A DNA stretch of 64,000 nt from Auriscalpium vulgare (lineage: Eukaryota > Basidiomycota > Agaricomycetes > Russulales > Auriscalpiaceae), in assembly GCA_019915015.1 (NCBI GenBank), contig JAHBBC010000006.1, positions 1,364,001 through 1,428,000 of the forward strand. The letters run 5' to 3'. A program made the translations under genes and the position numbers. Below are positions 49,619 through 61,309 of this stretch, in pieces; position 1 is the first letter of the stretch, and each line of letters starts with the position of its first letter. Below the pieces are notes generated by a model. The model had not been told where the DNA came from and made no database searches. It saw only the letters and a program-made list of their open reading frames with translations.

Positions 49619-50307
49619 ATGGGTGACGGGGACGTGCCAGCACACGAAATTGTCATTCTTCCTTCCGAAGGAGAGGAACGCGCGCCGCTCCGGCAACAAT
49701 GCCTCGACGTGCGCATCGAAGTGTTCCATCGCGAGCAAGGTTTCCCTCTGGACACCGAGATCGACGCGTATGTGCTCGCGATGCTTCATATCCGAGGATC
49801 CCCACCGCCGACGCTGAGCATGTCGCACAGGTGGGACTCAAAGGGCGCCACGCTCTTCCTGCTGCGCCTCGTCCCCTCGCACACGCCGATCGGGACGATC
49901 CGTGGGTACAAGGTGCCGGGCAGCGAGTACTACAAGCTGGGCCGCCTCGCGATCCTCAAGGAGTACCGCCAGTTCAGGCTCGGGCGCGAGCTCGTGCTCG
50001 CGCTGCACGCGTGGATTCGGGCGGACGCGCGGGCGAGCGGATCACGCGGCGCGCACGTCGACGTGGTCTGCGAGTCGCAGATTCCGGTCGTCGCCTTCTA
50101 TGCCAAGTGCGTGGATGTGTTTTCCCCGTTCCTCGCACGCGCACCGATTTCATGTGTCCTAGATACGGGTACGCCCCTGAGGTGAGCTGTCGGTGACGCC
50201 TCCCGCCCTGTTATCACTTCCACTTCGAGGCTTCACAGGGAGAGGAGTTCGAACTCGACGGCGCGCCGCATCAGAAGATGGTAGCTCGTCTACCCCTATC
50301 AGATTAG
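49619..50307 (+). CDS. GNAT-family N-acetyltransferase
   Basis: Three exons (49619-50106, 50163-50181 and 50239-50307; the middle one is only 19 bases) join in frame to 191 residues. The protein starts MGDGDVPAHEIVILPSEGEE. The GNAT core is VRIEVFHREQGFPLDTEIDA, PIGTIRGYK and LGRLAILKEYRQFRLGRELV, the last containing the acetyl-CoA pyrophosphate-binding R/Q-x-x-G-x-G/R-type loop. It closes with the family C-terminal string VVAFYAKYGYAPEGEEFELD followed by GAPHQKMVARL. The arrangement resembles the yeast YJL218/Hpa-like or ElaA-type acetyltransferases; the substrate is unknown. Divergent from the PPR gene. Confidence 0.85.
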
Positions 50308-50645
50308 GATTTTTTCAGTCTAATGCCCGTAAGATTCGTGACGTAGTAAAGTGGGGATGGATCTAACAATACAGCGCATAGAAAAATGGTATACAGCAGG
50401 TATATCAAAGTCCGGGGATCGTCGTCGTTAAAGTTGTAAATAGGCATGAAATGGGCATAACGCCGCAGCGATAGAGCAATCGCAGCCGGAAGTTTGGAAG
50501 CAAGAATGTCAAGAGAGGGGGGCTGGCAGGTATCGTGTATCCGAAAAAATATATGGACAGACCTGCCCGGAAACAAGCGGAGAGACAGTGCAACTGAAAG
50601 CGAAAGGAACGGTGAAAAATACCCAAAAGACCACGAAGAGACCCT
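50308..50645. other. convergent intergenic region, 338 bp
   Basis: Lies between the 3' ends of the GNAT gene and the HMG-box gene. AT-rich compared with its flanks, as expected for polyadenylation regions. No gene was seen. Confidence 0.45.
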
Positions 50646-52477
50646 TCATTCATAGAAGCTATCACTCTCGCTCTCAGAACCGTGTACCTCCGCCTTGACG
50701 GAGCGCAGCGGGCGAAGGGGGACGGCGGCGGTCGACTGGAAGGGACTCTCCGGAAGCACGCTAAAGCTGATGCTGGTGCCGTAACCCGTCGTTCCCTCTT
50801 CGTAAAGCTTCCGCGCCGCCTCATATTCCAGTTTCTCTTGCTCCGCTTGGGCAAGGAAGGGCTGTGCAGACATATGTCAGGTCCACATCTCTCCGGTGAC
50901 AATTAAGACCGTGGAAGAATGTGACGAACCTTGCGCTCGTCATCTGTCATAGAACGCCACTTCCCCGCAGCTAGGACACTCTGCTTGGTCGTCTCGGTCT
51001 CATCTCCAAAGACCTCCCTGACCAAGAGCGCGTCGGACCTGATGCGCTGGAGGAACATGAAGTACGCGCTGAGAGGCTTCTTGGGCGCATTCGGATCCTT
51101 GATGTTCCCCTTGCGCGACTTGCCGGCCTTGCGCTGCGCAGCGCGGAAAGTGTTCTCGCGCTTGATGTCGTCGGGAGTCAGCGAGCTCATATAAGCGGCA
51201 TGATCCCGCTCCCGCACTTCCTTCATGGCGAGGGAACGTCGCTTGTATGGCTACGCGGATACGAGTCAGCACACCATGGACAAAAGAAAACTGCGGAACA
51301 GATAACACACCTCCTTCTCCTCGAGACTCAATCGGGCATATTCGACCCCAGCCTCCTTGGCGGCCTGCGCAACGTTGAGCTTACGCGTGCTCGATGCCTG
51401 ATGGCGCTGGATCCAGTCCGTGAAGTAGAGCTGCCACGCGGACGGCGCCAGCTTCGGCGGGCGCAGGAGGGATTTTTGCGGGGCTACAGCGTGGCGATGA
51501 GTGTCAATGATCGGGGGGAGAGGGCAGCGGGCATACGTACAGCTGTCCGTCCTCGTGCGCTCGAGGCTGGGCGCCCGCATCTCTGGATCGTCCCCCTTTC
51601 TCTTCCTGCGGACGGTCGCGTCGCGATCGTCTGACATGCTCACGGACTCGGCACGTCGGCTGTAGGCTCTAGACTGCGTCGGCGAGCGCATCTGGATCCC
51701 CGAAGGCGCACTGGCGGACTGGAAGATGGAGCTGGCCATGGGTGCGGCGGATCTGGGAATACGCTGTCGCGCCGTCGCAAAGTTGTCTTCGGGCGGAGCG
51801 GCGAAGAGCAGCTGGGGCAGTGGTGATGGGGTGGGTCGGCTGGCGGCTGCGGAGGCGCTCCACAGCTGGGAAGCCCAGAGAGGCTGTGAGATGTCTGGCG
51901 GGGAAATGGAGGCCATGGGTGCATCGTCCACGGAGCGCGGGTGGAGGGGGGCATATTGGCCGGTGGGGGAGAAGGCGCCGAGCTTCGCGTACGAGCCGTC
52001 GTCGTACGTGACGAAGGGGTTCTGCGGCTGGGCGAAATCGGGGGAGGAGATGGCGATGGGTGCGGAGGAGGAGACGGCGGCGACGTCGTCGTGGACCCAG
52101 TTGGCGAAGAGGCTGTTCTCGTCGAACTCGACGTAGGTGGGGCTGAGGTCGGGGAAAGCGGGATACGAGCCGGGGCTGAAGCTGAGATCGCTGGAGGGCG
52201 GGGAAGCTGCCGAAAAGTCGAGCTGGCTGGAGGTGGAGGCGGGGGACGCGGAGAAGCTGGGGACTGCGGGCGGGGACGGTGCGCCGTGCTGCTGTGCGTC
52301 CCAGGCAAAGGACGGGTAGTGGTGGTCGGGTCTGCGTGACGAGTCGTCCATGTCGAGGGGGCCGAAGAGCATGTTGTCCGAGTCAAAGGCGGGGTCGTCG
52401 TGGGGGAGGTCGTCGGGGTGGTAGTCCATGGACGGGGACGGGCGGGGATAGCGCTGTGGGTGTGCGAGGGAGTGCAT
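50646..52477 (-). CDS. two-HMG-box protein, exp1-like
   Basis: Nuclear DNA-binding protein with two tandem HMG boxes after a long Ser/Pro/Asp-rich N-terminal half (MHSLAHPQRYPRPSPSMDYH and on). A basic stretch (TVRRKRKGDDPEMR) may be a nuclear signal. Box 1: PPKLAPSAWQLYFTDWIQRH, then KLNVAQAAKEAGVEYARLSL. Box 2: DPNAPKKPLSAYFMFLQRIR, then AGKWRSMTDDERKPF and EYEAARKLYEEG. The same layout is found in Coprinopsis cinerea Exp1, required for cap expansion and autolysis; orthology is an inference. Four or five exons. The frame stays open to an ATG at 52600, but a pyrimidine-rich tract just upstream of 52477 looks like a leader, so 52477 is preferred. Confidence 0.82.
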
Positions 52478-52527
52478 GGGACGGGGGGAGCGGGAGGGGA
52501 CGGGGACGGGGAGGGGGAGGGGGAGGT
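52478..52527 (-). promoter_or_regulatory. CT-rich tract before the HMG-box start codon
   Basis: On the minus strand this is nearly pure C/T for 50 bases, immediately before the ATG at 52477. CT-rich tracts are common in promoters and leaders of highly expressed fungal genes. Used here to favour the 52477 start over 52600. Confidence 0.5.
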
Positions 52528-52600
52528 TATATAGCGACTGGGGCGGAGGCGATCTCTTAAGAGGGACGAGGGCGGCGAGCCGCCGCGAGACTGGGAGCAT

Positions 52601-53029
52601 GTTGCCGTGGGGGGAATGACTCGGCGGGCGAGCGGTGTCCGGGCGTCGAGAAGATACAGCTGCGTATTGCCATAAGCGGACGCCTGGTGATGCGGACGCG
52701 CTGTGTCGCCGGAGGATAAGATTAATATTAATCTCGCAGATCGGCTGCCCGGCGATTCTCGCGATAAGTCGCCCCAGATGCGATTGCGGACCGACGCGGT
52801 GTCCGGGGGCACCGCGCCAGCCCAGTGCGGCAGGCGCGACCCGCCGACAGGGCGCGCCATTGTTCACTGCCACAACGCTCGGAACCTCGCACGTCGGCGG
52901 AAGTAGCCCCAATGCGATTCTTGCAAACACGCGTCTCCCAAACACGAGTCTACCAAACGCCCGCCGTGCACAGCCTGCCCCGCCCGCGCCTGCCCGCCCG
53001 CGCCTGCCCATCCCATCCCATCCCCCGTC
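52601..53029. other. intergenic region, 429 bp
   Basis: Between the GRIM-19 3' end and the HMG-box gene, both on the minus strand. Holds the HMG gene promoter. A short tandem of cgcctgcccgcc-like words at about 52980-53010 is the only structure seen. Confidence 0.45.
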
Positions 53030-53603
53030 CTACAGCACCACAATCGACTCGGCCCCGCGGTAGCGCGGGTTGTTGTACACGCTCTTCCCCGCCTGCGGAA
53101 AGAAGGCCCGTCAGCATGCGCTATCAGTGGCCCCATCAGACTGCGGTCCCGTCGTACCTCCCAGTCCTTGACGTCCTTCATGATCTCCCGCTCCCGCTCC
53201 AACGCGGCCTGCGTGCGTCGGAACGCGTCGCGGTCGCCCTCGGCCAGCAGCAGCGGGACGAGGTGGATGCGCGACCACGTCTTTTCGCGCTGCAGCTCTC
53301 TGTGCCGCTTAATCAGTCCATCTGCCCTGGCCCGGCGCGCAGACCGGTCGTGATAAGAATCGCGCGGCCAAAGGCGGCAGGGCGACGCATCACTTGACAC
53401 GTTCCCCATCCCGCGGACCCACAGGGTCCCGCCCTATCGCAATGTGAACCCACTCACCTCTTCTCGATGTTTCCCTTTCCTACCCGGTAGAAGCCGTATG
53501 CACACAACGCCGTGACCCCGCCCAGAATAGCCAGTCCACTCGGCCCGCGCAATGGAAGGTTCCGTTTGTACTGGACCGCCTCAAAGCCCCCCGGCGGGGG
53601 CAT
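53030..53603 (-). CDS. complex I subunit GRIM-19/NDUFA13
   Basis: Accessory B16.6 subunit of mitochondrial NADH:ubiquinone oxidoreductase. From the ATG at 53603 it reads MPPPGGFEAVQYKRNLPLRG, then the single membrane helix GLAILGGVTALCAYGFYRVG, then KGNIEKR. Exon 2 continues ADGLIKRHRELQREKTWSRI and HLVPLLLAEGDRDAFRRTQA. Exon 3 ends AGKSVYNNPRYRGAESIVVL. PxGG(F/Y)-x-(A/P)-V-x-YKRNLP, the helix with YGFY and W-(A/S)-RIHL-(I/V)-PLL are the family signatures. About 125 residues, a little shorter than animal NDUFA13. A tiny extra first exon upstream of 53603 is possible, since homologs often have a few residues before the PPPGG motif. Confidence 0.9.
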
Positions 53604-54257
53604 GTCTCTGCAATCTTTCTCGTCAGCACCGTCTCCGCCGCCCCACCCGCTACGCACTGTCTGAACGCTTGAGTCACTGCATGACAGCCTGTCAGTGGGG
53701 GTAATCAGAGGACAGCGTAGGACGTGTGTGCTCACTGGTGGCGGTACGATGAGGAGAACGGCGAGCAACCGACAGCAGAGCAAGGCCAGCCAGACCACGT
53801 GCTCGCAGTCCCACGGTGTTGACCGGCGGCGGCGGCGGCGGCTCCTTCTATTAGGGCGCGGTGAGAGCGCAACGCAACTTGGCTGCGACTCGCAATCAGA
53901 ACGTCGCAGGCGAATGGAATATCGATCGCATTGATCCTCGGACGAATATTCTGCGCATTCCGCAATATTCTGACTCGGAAATATTGCCGACAGGACAGCT
54001 GTGCGGGTCGAGTCGCGATGCTGCGGCTCACACACTCGCATCACAATTAATCGCCTGCGACATTTCGGTGTCCTCGGATGCGCAGAGCAAGGGGATACAT
54101 GCGATTGTAGCACCGTCTTGTCACTTGCATCGACCGGCGCTTCGGAGCCTGCCTTGTACGGCAAGAGGCGGTGGGCCAACAGACTCAACGCCGGACAAAC
54201 ACCAAGAAGCGCGCCTTCTCCCCGCCACTGCACCGCGTGTCTCCCCCTACCGCCATC
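53604..54257. other. divergent intergenic region, 654 bp
   Basis: Shared upstream region of GRIM-19 (-) and the INO80F-like gene (+). Contains a short run of cgg repeats near 53823-53842. The long minus-strand open frame crossing it is not coding (no recognisable content). Confidence 0.5.
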
Positions 54258-55888
54258 ATGTCCAGCCATCCGTCGCCAGGTCCCTCCCAGCCCCCGTACA
54301 CAAACCCCAATCCCAACCCGTCCGCGCCCCCGCCAAACAGACAGCACAAGCCGAAGAACTACACCCCTGGCATAGCCGCCGGTGCCGAAGACGCCAAATA
54401 CAAAGCGAAGTACCGTGAACTCAAGAAAAAGGTCAAGGAAATAGAGGCTGTGAGTCGCATATGCCACTCTAAATGACTCGCTGTGCCTGCAGAGCCCCGT
54501 GATAACGGAATTTTCCATTCGTAGGACAATGACAAGCTCTTGTTCAAAACGCTTCAGTCGAAGCGCAACATCCAGCGTATGCGGATCGAAAGAGCGTACG
54601 TAGCCCTGTGTCAATTATGCCTGCTTAGGCAGGCTACGTCGCACACAACTAACGATCCTACCGCAGTATTTTGTACGAACGCCTCTCCGCACACCCGCCC
54701 TCGCCCCGGCTGCACCACCGCGAGCCCGCACCCCATGTCTACGCCGCCCCGCCCCCCAGCCAGCACTATCCCCCACACCAGGCGCCCCCGCGGGCCCACC
54801 ACGCGCACCACCCGCGCGAGGTGGCCTACGAGCAGCCCCACATGATTCCCGTCGACCCGAACGACCCCGCCGCGATCGACTACTACAGGTCGCACGGCGC
54901 GCAGATCCGCGTCGTCACCGGCCACGACGGGCAGCACATCACCGTCGCCGAGATGCCGCCCCCGCCCATGGTGCCGCCGCCCACGCACGCGCCGCCGCCC
55001 CCGCCGCCGTCGCCCCAGCGCCACCCCGCGCACCCGCCGCCGATGGCGCCGTCCGCGCCGCCGCCGCAGCACCTCGAGCCGCCGCGCGGGTACGAGCTGC
55101 ACCGGTCCGCGTCGAACCACTCGTACTCGCACTCGCCGTCGACGTCCTCGCACTCGCGCTCGCACTCGCGCGGGCAGCCGCCGCCGCACGGCCCCGGCGT
55201 GTCTGGGTACCCTGCGCCGCCGGAGCACTCGCTGCCGTACGCGCTGCACGAGCCCGCGCAGCCGCTGTACCACCCCTCCGAGCGGTACGCCCCGCCGCCC
55301 GCGCCCGCCTACCCCGCTCACGCGCACCCGCACGCGCCGCCCGCACCGCCGTCCCCGCGCATCCACAGCCACCAGCGCGTCGGGCCCGGCGCGAACGTCA
55401 ACAACTATGGCCAGCCAGAGCGTGAGCCGCTGCGCGAGGCGCGCGACCGCGAGCGCCAGCGCGCCTCGGAGGTCGAACGCGACCGGCGCGTGCGGCGCGA
55501 GGAGCCGCCCGCGGGGTACGCCGCGCGCGCGCCGACGCCGCCGTTCGCGTCGGTGCGCGGCGAGCGCGAGGGGGAGGGCTACGCGCGCACGCATCGCTCG
55601 CCGTCCGCGCGCTCGCGCTCCGGGTCGACCGTCGGCGCGCCCCCGCTCGAGCGCGAGCGCGAGTATGCGCCGCGGTCGCCGCCGCGGGGGTACTATGAGC
55701 GCGACTACGAGCGGCGGCGCCCCCCGGCGCATCTCGAGAGGGAGCGCGATGGCGAGCTGGAGGACAGGCGGCTTGTGCCCGGCGGCCGCGGCGCGTACCA
55801 GGAGTCGGACGGCGGGCAGTCGCGCAGTGACGTTGAGGGTGATGTGGAGATGGGAGACGTGCGCGGTCGTGATTCGGAACGTGATTAA
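54258..55888 (+). CDS. INO80F-like coiled-coil protein with proline/arginine-rich tail
   Basis: Three exons. The N-terminus is MSSHPSPGPSQPPYTNPNPN. The conserved core is AKYKAKYRELKKKVKEIEA, DNDKLLFKTLQSKRNIQRMR and IERAILYERLSAHPPSPR; introns fall inside it at about 54448-54524 and 54599-54665, both keeping frame. This short coiled coil resembles the INO80 complex subunit F (TFPT-like) domain. About 380 low-complexity residues follow: Pro/His-rich, then Arg/Glu/Ser-rich (EREREYAPRSPPRGYYERDY). The tail is probably disordered. Codons in the tail are strongly GC-ended, which creates long false frames on the other strand. A chromatin-remodelling role is inferred from the core alone. Stop TAA at 55886-55888. 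Confidence 0.72.
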
Positions 55889-57820
55889 TTGGCGCTAAAA
55901 ATGACTCTATTTGTTGGATGTGCATCTGTGTACGCGATGTTCTATTGCGTATTTATTCTGTTGTCTATGCGTAGGAAGGTTCTGTGAGTTTGGGGTCGAC
56001 TGAGTGCCTTGCACGAATGATTTGTCGCGTATTGTTCGTCGTTAGTCGCTGATCTGCAACCAGTGCTTGCACGTACCGATGCAAGATTGCGGATCTTGAA
56101 GCTTTGAAGGAGAGTTCATTCTTGTGGCGCTCAAGGGTACCACATGCGAGCGCCACCACCTGGGTCTGCCAACCAGGACGGATCGGAAGCGCCAGACTAG
56201 ACCTATTGGGTCCATACCAACAGATACTGTCCCTCGTCGGAGTGGCAAGTCTAACTGCACCGCTCGCACCTCATGATCTAAACATGCGGAGATGCATGCA
56301 AGCGCTGGGGAGGCCTTGAGCGTTTCAAGAGCTTGCCAGGTGTCGACAGGCAGCAGTGGGTATCACGGGCAGCTGGCAGAAAAGACACATGCTGCTGGGT
56401 GGCACCCCATGGGGGCAGATAGGCGCGACGCGCATGGGATCAGATCATGGAGGAGATCAGAGGAGATCTCGGGAGCAAACCACGGTGTGCGCGCCTGGTT
56501 GCAGGTACGTCGCAAGTAGTGGCGCCTCGGAATTGCGAGATCGATAAGCGAGTCGATCGCTGCATGAGGGGTGTTTTGGTACCGGCGCCAGTGTGTGTTC
56601 GCGACGCGTTTCCTGTCCGATCGCGTTAGACGCGAGCTTGGGTGGGACTCGGTGTCAGCGGGCATCGGGGAAAGGTGTCAGAGAGGATGACCGGGCAGGG
56701 ATCGCGGACCTCGTGATATCAAGGATGCTGCTGGACGGCGCAGGGCTTGCAGGTGGCCATCGGATCAACGGGCCGGGGCCCGCGCACGGACCCCGGGGCG
56801 CCAGACGGGGCTAGCGCCTGGTGCTGGGGGCTGCGCAGGGCAGCGTGACCTGGCGCGGTGACGACGTGGCGGTCGACGGCTGGCCCGCGCAGCAAGGTTT
56901 GGGAAGGTGGAGTCGGCCGCACCAGAAGCCCCGGCGCCGATCGCCCCGCCGGCCACACGATCGACCCCGACGCGGCCCCCGACCCCGACGCGGCCCCCGA
57001 CATCGTCCCCCGCCTCGCTCTATCGCCGCCAGGCGCCGTCCGCCCACCACGCAGCCCGACTCCGCGCCTGTCCACGTAGCCTTACACGCCCGCGACAGGA
57101 ACACACAGCGGGCCCAGCGCGCGCGGCGTCTTCGCGACTCTATACGTCGTGAAAGCACCCACCCCTGCCCGATCACGTCCGCGCGTCTCACCCCCCAATC
57201 AGCCCAGCGTCCGACTTGACGACGCAGCGGAGACTGCGGATATTAACCCTGTCAACTAGCCTTCGTGAAGCGAAGCCGTCCGCCACCCACGTCCAGACCC
57301 GCGCCTCGTCATAGCCTGACATGTTGCGCTCCGAGTGTGGGCGAAGCTCGGATGGTGTGAAGCTATCCTGAATTGACGGAACAAGAGAAGCGCCACGGGA
57401 GATAGGGGCTTGATTGCGATCCCTGAACGGGGAAAACATACGACATGTCAACCGCCAGCGGTCTCACAGCACCGGCCGCTGCTGCGGAGGCAAATCGCGC
57501 GCCCTTTCCTCGCCGGATGCGCTGTCTCGTCCTCTTCATCGCCTTCGATTCGATGCATCACGCGAATATTCCACAGGTACCATGATATACGCGCGGCGCC
57601 CTGTCAAGTGCCTCCTAACATCGAAAGGTCAGACACACACGTCCAAGTCCATTTGGAAGCCACCGGTGTGACCTACCGCCGTTCGCGACTTGTCGAGGCA
57701 CACCGGCATCATCAACGATCTTGCGACGTGGCAGCTCAAGCACAGACAGGCCGCCATGACATGGCCGTCAAATGCCAGGGCTCTTGCATCGCATCCAGGA
57801 TGAGATAAATGCGGGCTCTA
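55889..57820. other. gene-empty region, 1.9 kb
   Basis: No gene could be supported on either strand: frames are short, overlapping and without motifs or consistent splice sites. It contains a perfect two-copy 18-bp tandem repeat (56962-56997) in a GC-rich patch. No tRNA, transposase motif or terminal repeat was seen. Confidence 0.55.
56962..56997. repeat. 18-bp tandem repeat, two copies
   Basis: The unit cgaccccgacgcggcccc occurs at 56962-56979 and again at 56980-56997, inside the gene-empty stretch. Confidence 0.85.
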
Positions 57821-58985
57821 TTATTGTCTCCCAGCAGGATGCATAAATTCAATCGTCCACTCATACATACCGAGGAATACGGCACCGCCTGCCGATATCC
57901 ATAACGTCCTCGGCACTATGCCAGCACACAGGGCGCGCGCGCCCTCAGAGGCGTATATGTGCCGCAATCGTGGTACAGGCGCCAGGTAAGAAGGATGAGA
58001 AGTGTCCTTTTGCAAATTAAGGAGTGGCAATGACGTGAGCGAAGGACGGGTGGGAAGTATCGCTTTCGACTTACGCGGAGGTCCAACATGATACGTGTCT
58101 TGAGAACGTCGAGCGGTGTAGTCAGAGCAGCTGCAATTCCTCCCGCTACGCTTCCGCAGAGCGCGGCCTCGTACGGCTGGAGCGCCGCAGGCTTCGCGTA
58201 CAGATAGAGCGAGAACCGACGTTTGAATAGCTCATAGAGTGGAAATTGCAGCGACGTGAAAGGAATCTGAGGGGTAGAGCGAGGATTGGTTAATGGAAGC
58301 GCGACGGCATTGGACAGACTCTGAAGGCACCGCGTACCTCGCGCATCACAGTAATTCCAAATCCTCTGTAGAACCCACTGAGGCCCTCCGTTTTCCAAAG
58401 CAGTCGTGCGGCCTTGAAGGACGAGTCCGCGAGGGCGCCGTATGATGACGTTTGCGAGCGGGTCTTGATCACTTCCGTGGGGACGCGAATCAGGCAAGCT
58501 GCCTTGGCCAATTCAGCACAGCGGACTTCCCAGCGGAGGGGGCGTTCGTACCACTTCGCCAACAGACGCAGAGATCATGTGGTTGACGGGGGCCAGGTGC
58601 GGGGGCGTAGGGAGGTTGTTCTTGAGAGCGTTGTATGTCGAGAAGAACAGGGCCGCTGGCGGCATGCGGGTCAGCAGGCATGCAGAAGGCGCGATTGCGG
58701 ACGGCTCACCGCCCGGGGCACTTCCGACGATGACACTCCCCACGCCCTTGTAAATGCCTTTGAACCCGCCCGCGCGCGCGAAGCCAACGTCAGACTGCAG
58801 ACGTGTTTTGATGGCGTCTATCGGGAAGAAGAGGAGGTCCACCGAGGTGCCTGCAAGCCCGCCGGCCTAGGCGTAGCAGCGTATTGAATCAACACTCCTG
58901 ACCATGGGAATGTCGCGGAGAGAGAGAGGAAACTCACGGCGAGAGACTGGGTGAAGGATGGTGCATGCGTGGAGTCCGAAGACAT
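57821..58985 (-). CDS. PET8: mitochondrial S-adenosylmethionine carrier (PET8/SAM5 type)
   Basis: Mitochondrial carrier family protein that imports S-adenosylmethionine into the matrix. Exon 1 (ATG at 58985) encodes [16 protein letters not shown]. Three repeats each carry the carrier signature: [55 protein letters not shown]. Other family strings are [64 protein letters not shown] and [29 protein letters not shown] with [12 protein letters not shown] is typical of the SAM carrier subfamily. At least seven short exons; every junction read keeps frame. Stop TAA at 57821-57823. Confidence 0.9.
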
Positions 58986-59312
58986 GATCGGTCGGCTCTG
59001 TCCCGGTGTGACAGCCCTCCGCCACCGTCCCCTTATCTAGAAGATCAACAAAAGTCTCCTGTGAAGGCACCCGCTAAGCGAGTCGAAGAGAGAGCTGGCC
59101 GGCGAGGACTCGTGGCAGGACGCGCGTAAGAGAAGTCGTCGGACGGTGCTCGGACGCGTCTGCAACTCGGTCACGTGACTTCGGTGCAGTCGGCGACCAG
59201 CGTTTCACGCCTACCGCTCATTCGGATCCCACACACTCTATTCCGAGGACAATAGCATCTCTATGTGTATGTATTCAATCTATGAGCTCCCCCGCGCGCT
59301 CTGGACAAGTAT
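58986..59312. other. intergenic region, 327 bp
   Basis: Upstream region of the SAM carrier gene and 3' flank of the orphan ORF below. No further gene was seen. Confidence 0.4.
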
Positions 59313-59966
59313 CTATTGACCGCCGACCTCCTCCAACTCTCGCGACAGCGCCCCAGCGCATTCCAGAAGCTCGAGCCAGCGCGGCGACCTGCCGTCATAC
59401 AGACCGCCGTCACTCTCGCCCCCCCATTCCGCAGTCGACCGCTCAGCAGACGTTGGAATGTGGATCCTTGCATCCCGGAGATAGTCCGTCGCCATCGTCC
59501 CGCGGTAGCCTGACACTGAAGTCGCCCAGTGCTCGGTGCCAGAACAGCCCGCTCTGTGACCCCAGCCTAACCCCTTCCCGCCTTCCTCGGCTGATAGGGG
59601 ACGGTCGTTGCATATGCTGCACGTCGCGCAGAACGCATCGCGATCGGTGGCCATGTTGTGCATGGGCGCATACGGCGAGTCCGGTGACACCAGCAGCACA
59701 GGGGACGGTGGGGCGGCGACTTCTGAGGTCCACGACGTCAAGTCTGAGTCCAGCACAATGTCCATTACCGAGACAGCCCGACCGAGCCGCTCGCTCGAGC
59801 GTTGGGCGAGGAGACGGACGTTCGATAAGGACCGCTGAGGGACTGGTGGGGCGCCGCTTCCCTTTTCGATGTTGTCGCGGTTCTGGTGGCTCGGAATTGA
59901 GAGACTCCGCTCTTCCTTCGATGGGAAGCAGTGCGCTACGAGCGCGCCGCAGGAATCGATCCCCAT
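59313..59966 (-). CDS. orphan ORF, hypothetical protein
   Basis: Single open frame of 217 codons with an ATG at 59966. Composition looks protein-like rather than random in parts: VRLLAQRSSERLGRAVSVMD, then a Cys motif FCATCSICNDRPLS, and a C-terminus WLELLECAGALSRELEEVGG. I recognise no domain. The overlapping plus-strand frame (59282-60070) is Pro/Arg/Ser-rich and less convincing. It could be a real lineage-specific gene or chance; introns may extend it. Confidence 0.35.
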   Translation of the reverse strand: MGIDSCGALVAHCFPSKEERSLSIPSHQNRDNIEKGSGAPPVPQRSLSNVRLLAQRSSERLGRAVSVMDIVLDSDLTSWTSEVAAPPSPVLLVSPDSPYAPMHNMATDRDAFCATCSICNDRPLSAEEGGKGLGWGHRAGCSGTEHWATSVSGYRGTMATDYLRDARIHIPTSAERSTAEWGGESDGGLYDGRSPRWLELLECAGALSRELEEVGGQ

Positions 59967-61309
59967 GGCGGGACTTTCATGCCGAGTCGCAGGTCCAGAA
60001 GAAAGGCGGGATGGCTGGGCTTTCGTCCGAGGACTCCTATACGTTCTTCGTGATTAAACGGCGTAGATAGAAAGGAAGATCAAACCTACAGTGCCTTACG
60101 AGGCCGGGGTCCAGCTTGTTTGTTACTCCGCCGCGAATTCCTGCTAGGATCGACCGTGATGGCCACAAGGGTTTCTTTGGGCGTGATCTGTCTGGTCATC
60201 GTCGTCGGTAGAGGTGAGAACAGCCATTCGAGTCAAATGTGCAAGCCATGAAGCCGGAAGTGTGTGTCAGACCGTCGGTCTAAAACTAAATGACCACATA
60301 GCTCAGAGCTGTGTGGGTGACCCGGCGGACAGGTTTCATCCCAGACAATAGGGGCTTGGGAACCATTAGGTGGGATATCCTAGCGGCGCAGTCGAGAGAA
60401 GACCCCAGTACGAAGAAGTACGCGTCAAAGAAGACGTTGCATCGAAATTAGGCGAGCTCTGCCCACGTACTGCGGCAACTCCATTCAGTTCTAAAGCAGC
60501 ATGTCAGCGTCATATGTTTTGAGAGATACACACCTGCCCACCTGCATAGCTGCGGCGGCCTGGTTTCGCCCGCGGCTCGGCAGACTTTGAGCGAAGTGGA
60601 GTCCACCGGCTGCGGGCCGCCGACGACAGTGCCTCGACGGTTTAGTGGCACTGCGGCGATGCGCTGGGCGAGCCCAACCACAAGAGTTGCCTATTGTGGC
60701 GCCGAGATTCCCCGCTGAGCGTCGTGCGGCCCGGAAGCGCGGTCTATGAACTTGAAAAGGCCCCGTGGGCGTGCAAGGGCCAGGGCAAACGGCCTCGAGG
60801 CTCACGATCCGCTCGACCAGGCGACGTCAATCTCGCCTCCGAGTGACGTTGGTGGTGCAGGCCGGCTGTCCTCGATGGGCTATCTCCGCACAGCTGCTTA
60901 TCACTACTGTCAGGCCAGGGGATCACACTCAGAAACCTCGATCTCGTACCGGGAGTTGCGAGACATTATCTCTGTTCTGTGCATTTGGGCATAGTCAATC
61001 GCCCAGGGCCTTACAAACAATTTTCAAAAACTGAATGTCAACAATCGCCGATGCCAACCACTACCAAAAGCAGTTTATCGGTAGGACCTTGCGAGCCTCG
61101 TTGCAAGCCTCCATCAGCACTTCACCTATAGCAGTGGACAGCCCGATGCAACGCGATCACACGAGGCACAAGTTGAACGTTGTCAATTAAATCACCGGTT
61201 ATTAGGGCCGATGCACCGTCTATGTACAGCCGGACATGCATGCACTCGAGCCTGCGTGCTCGCCTCACCGGTAGACGTGATCGGCTGGGAGCGAGCGTCA
61301 GCTAAGTGT
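59967..61309. other. gene-empty region, 1.3 kb
   Basis: No supportable gene, repeat or structural RNA was recognised. It separates the orphan ORF from the 3' end of the complex I 23-kDa subunit gene. Confidence 0.5.

Noticed and set aside
51640..52860. 406-codon minus-strand frame rich in Pro/Ser/Thr
   Set aside because: Out-of-frame shadow of the HMG-box gene; the frame with the HMG boxes is the coding one.
53454..54614. 386-codon minus-strand open frame
   Set aside because: Covers the GRIM-19 first exon in part and the GRIM-19/INO80F-like intergenic region; most of its content is Arg/Ser-rich noise without domains. Only the short GRIM-19 exon inside it is real.
54611..55732. 373-codon minus-strand frame opposite the INO80F-like gene
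   Set aside because: Arg/Gly/Val-only composition, a mirror of the GC-ended proline-rich codons on the plus strand.
59282..60070. 262-codon plus-strand frame
   Set aside because: Pro/Arg/Ser-biased and overlapping a slightly more protein-like minus-strand frame; no motif supports it.
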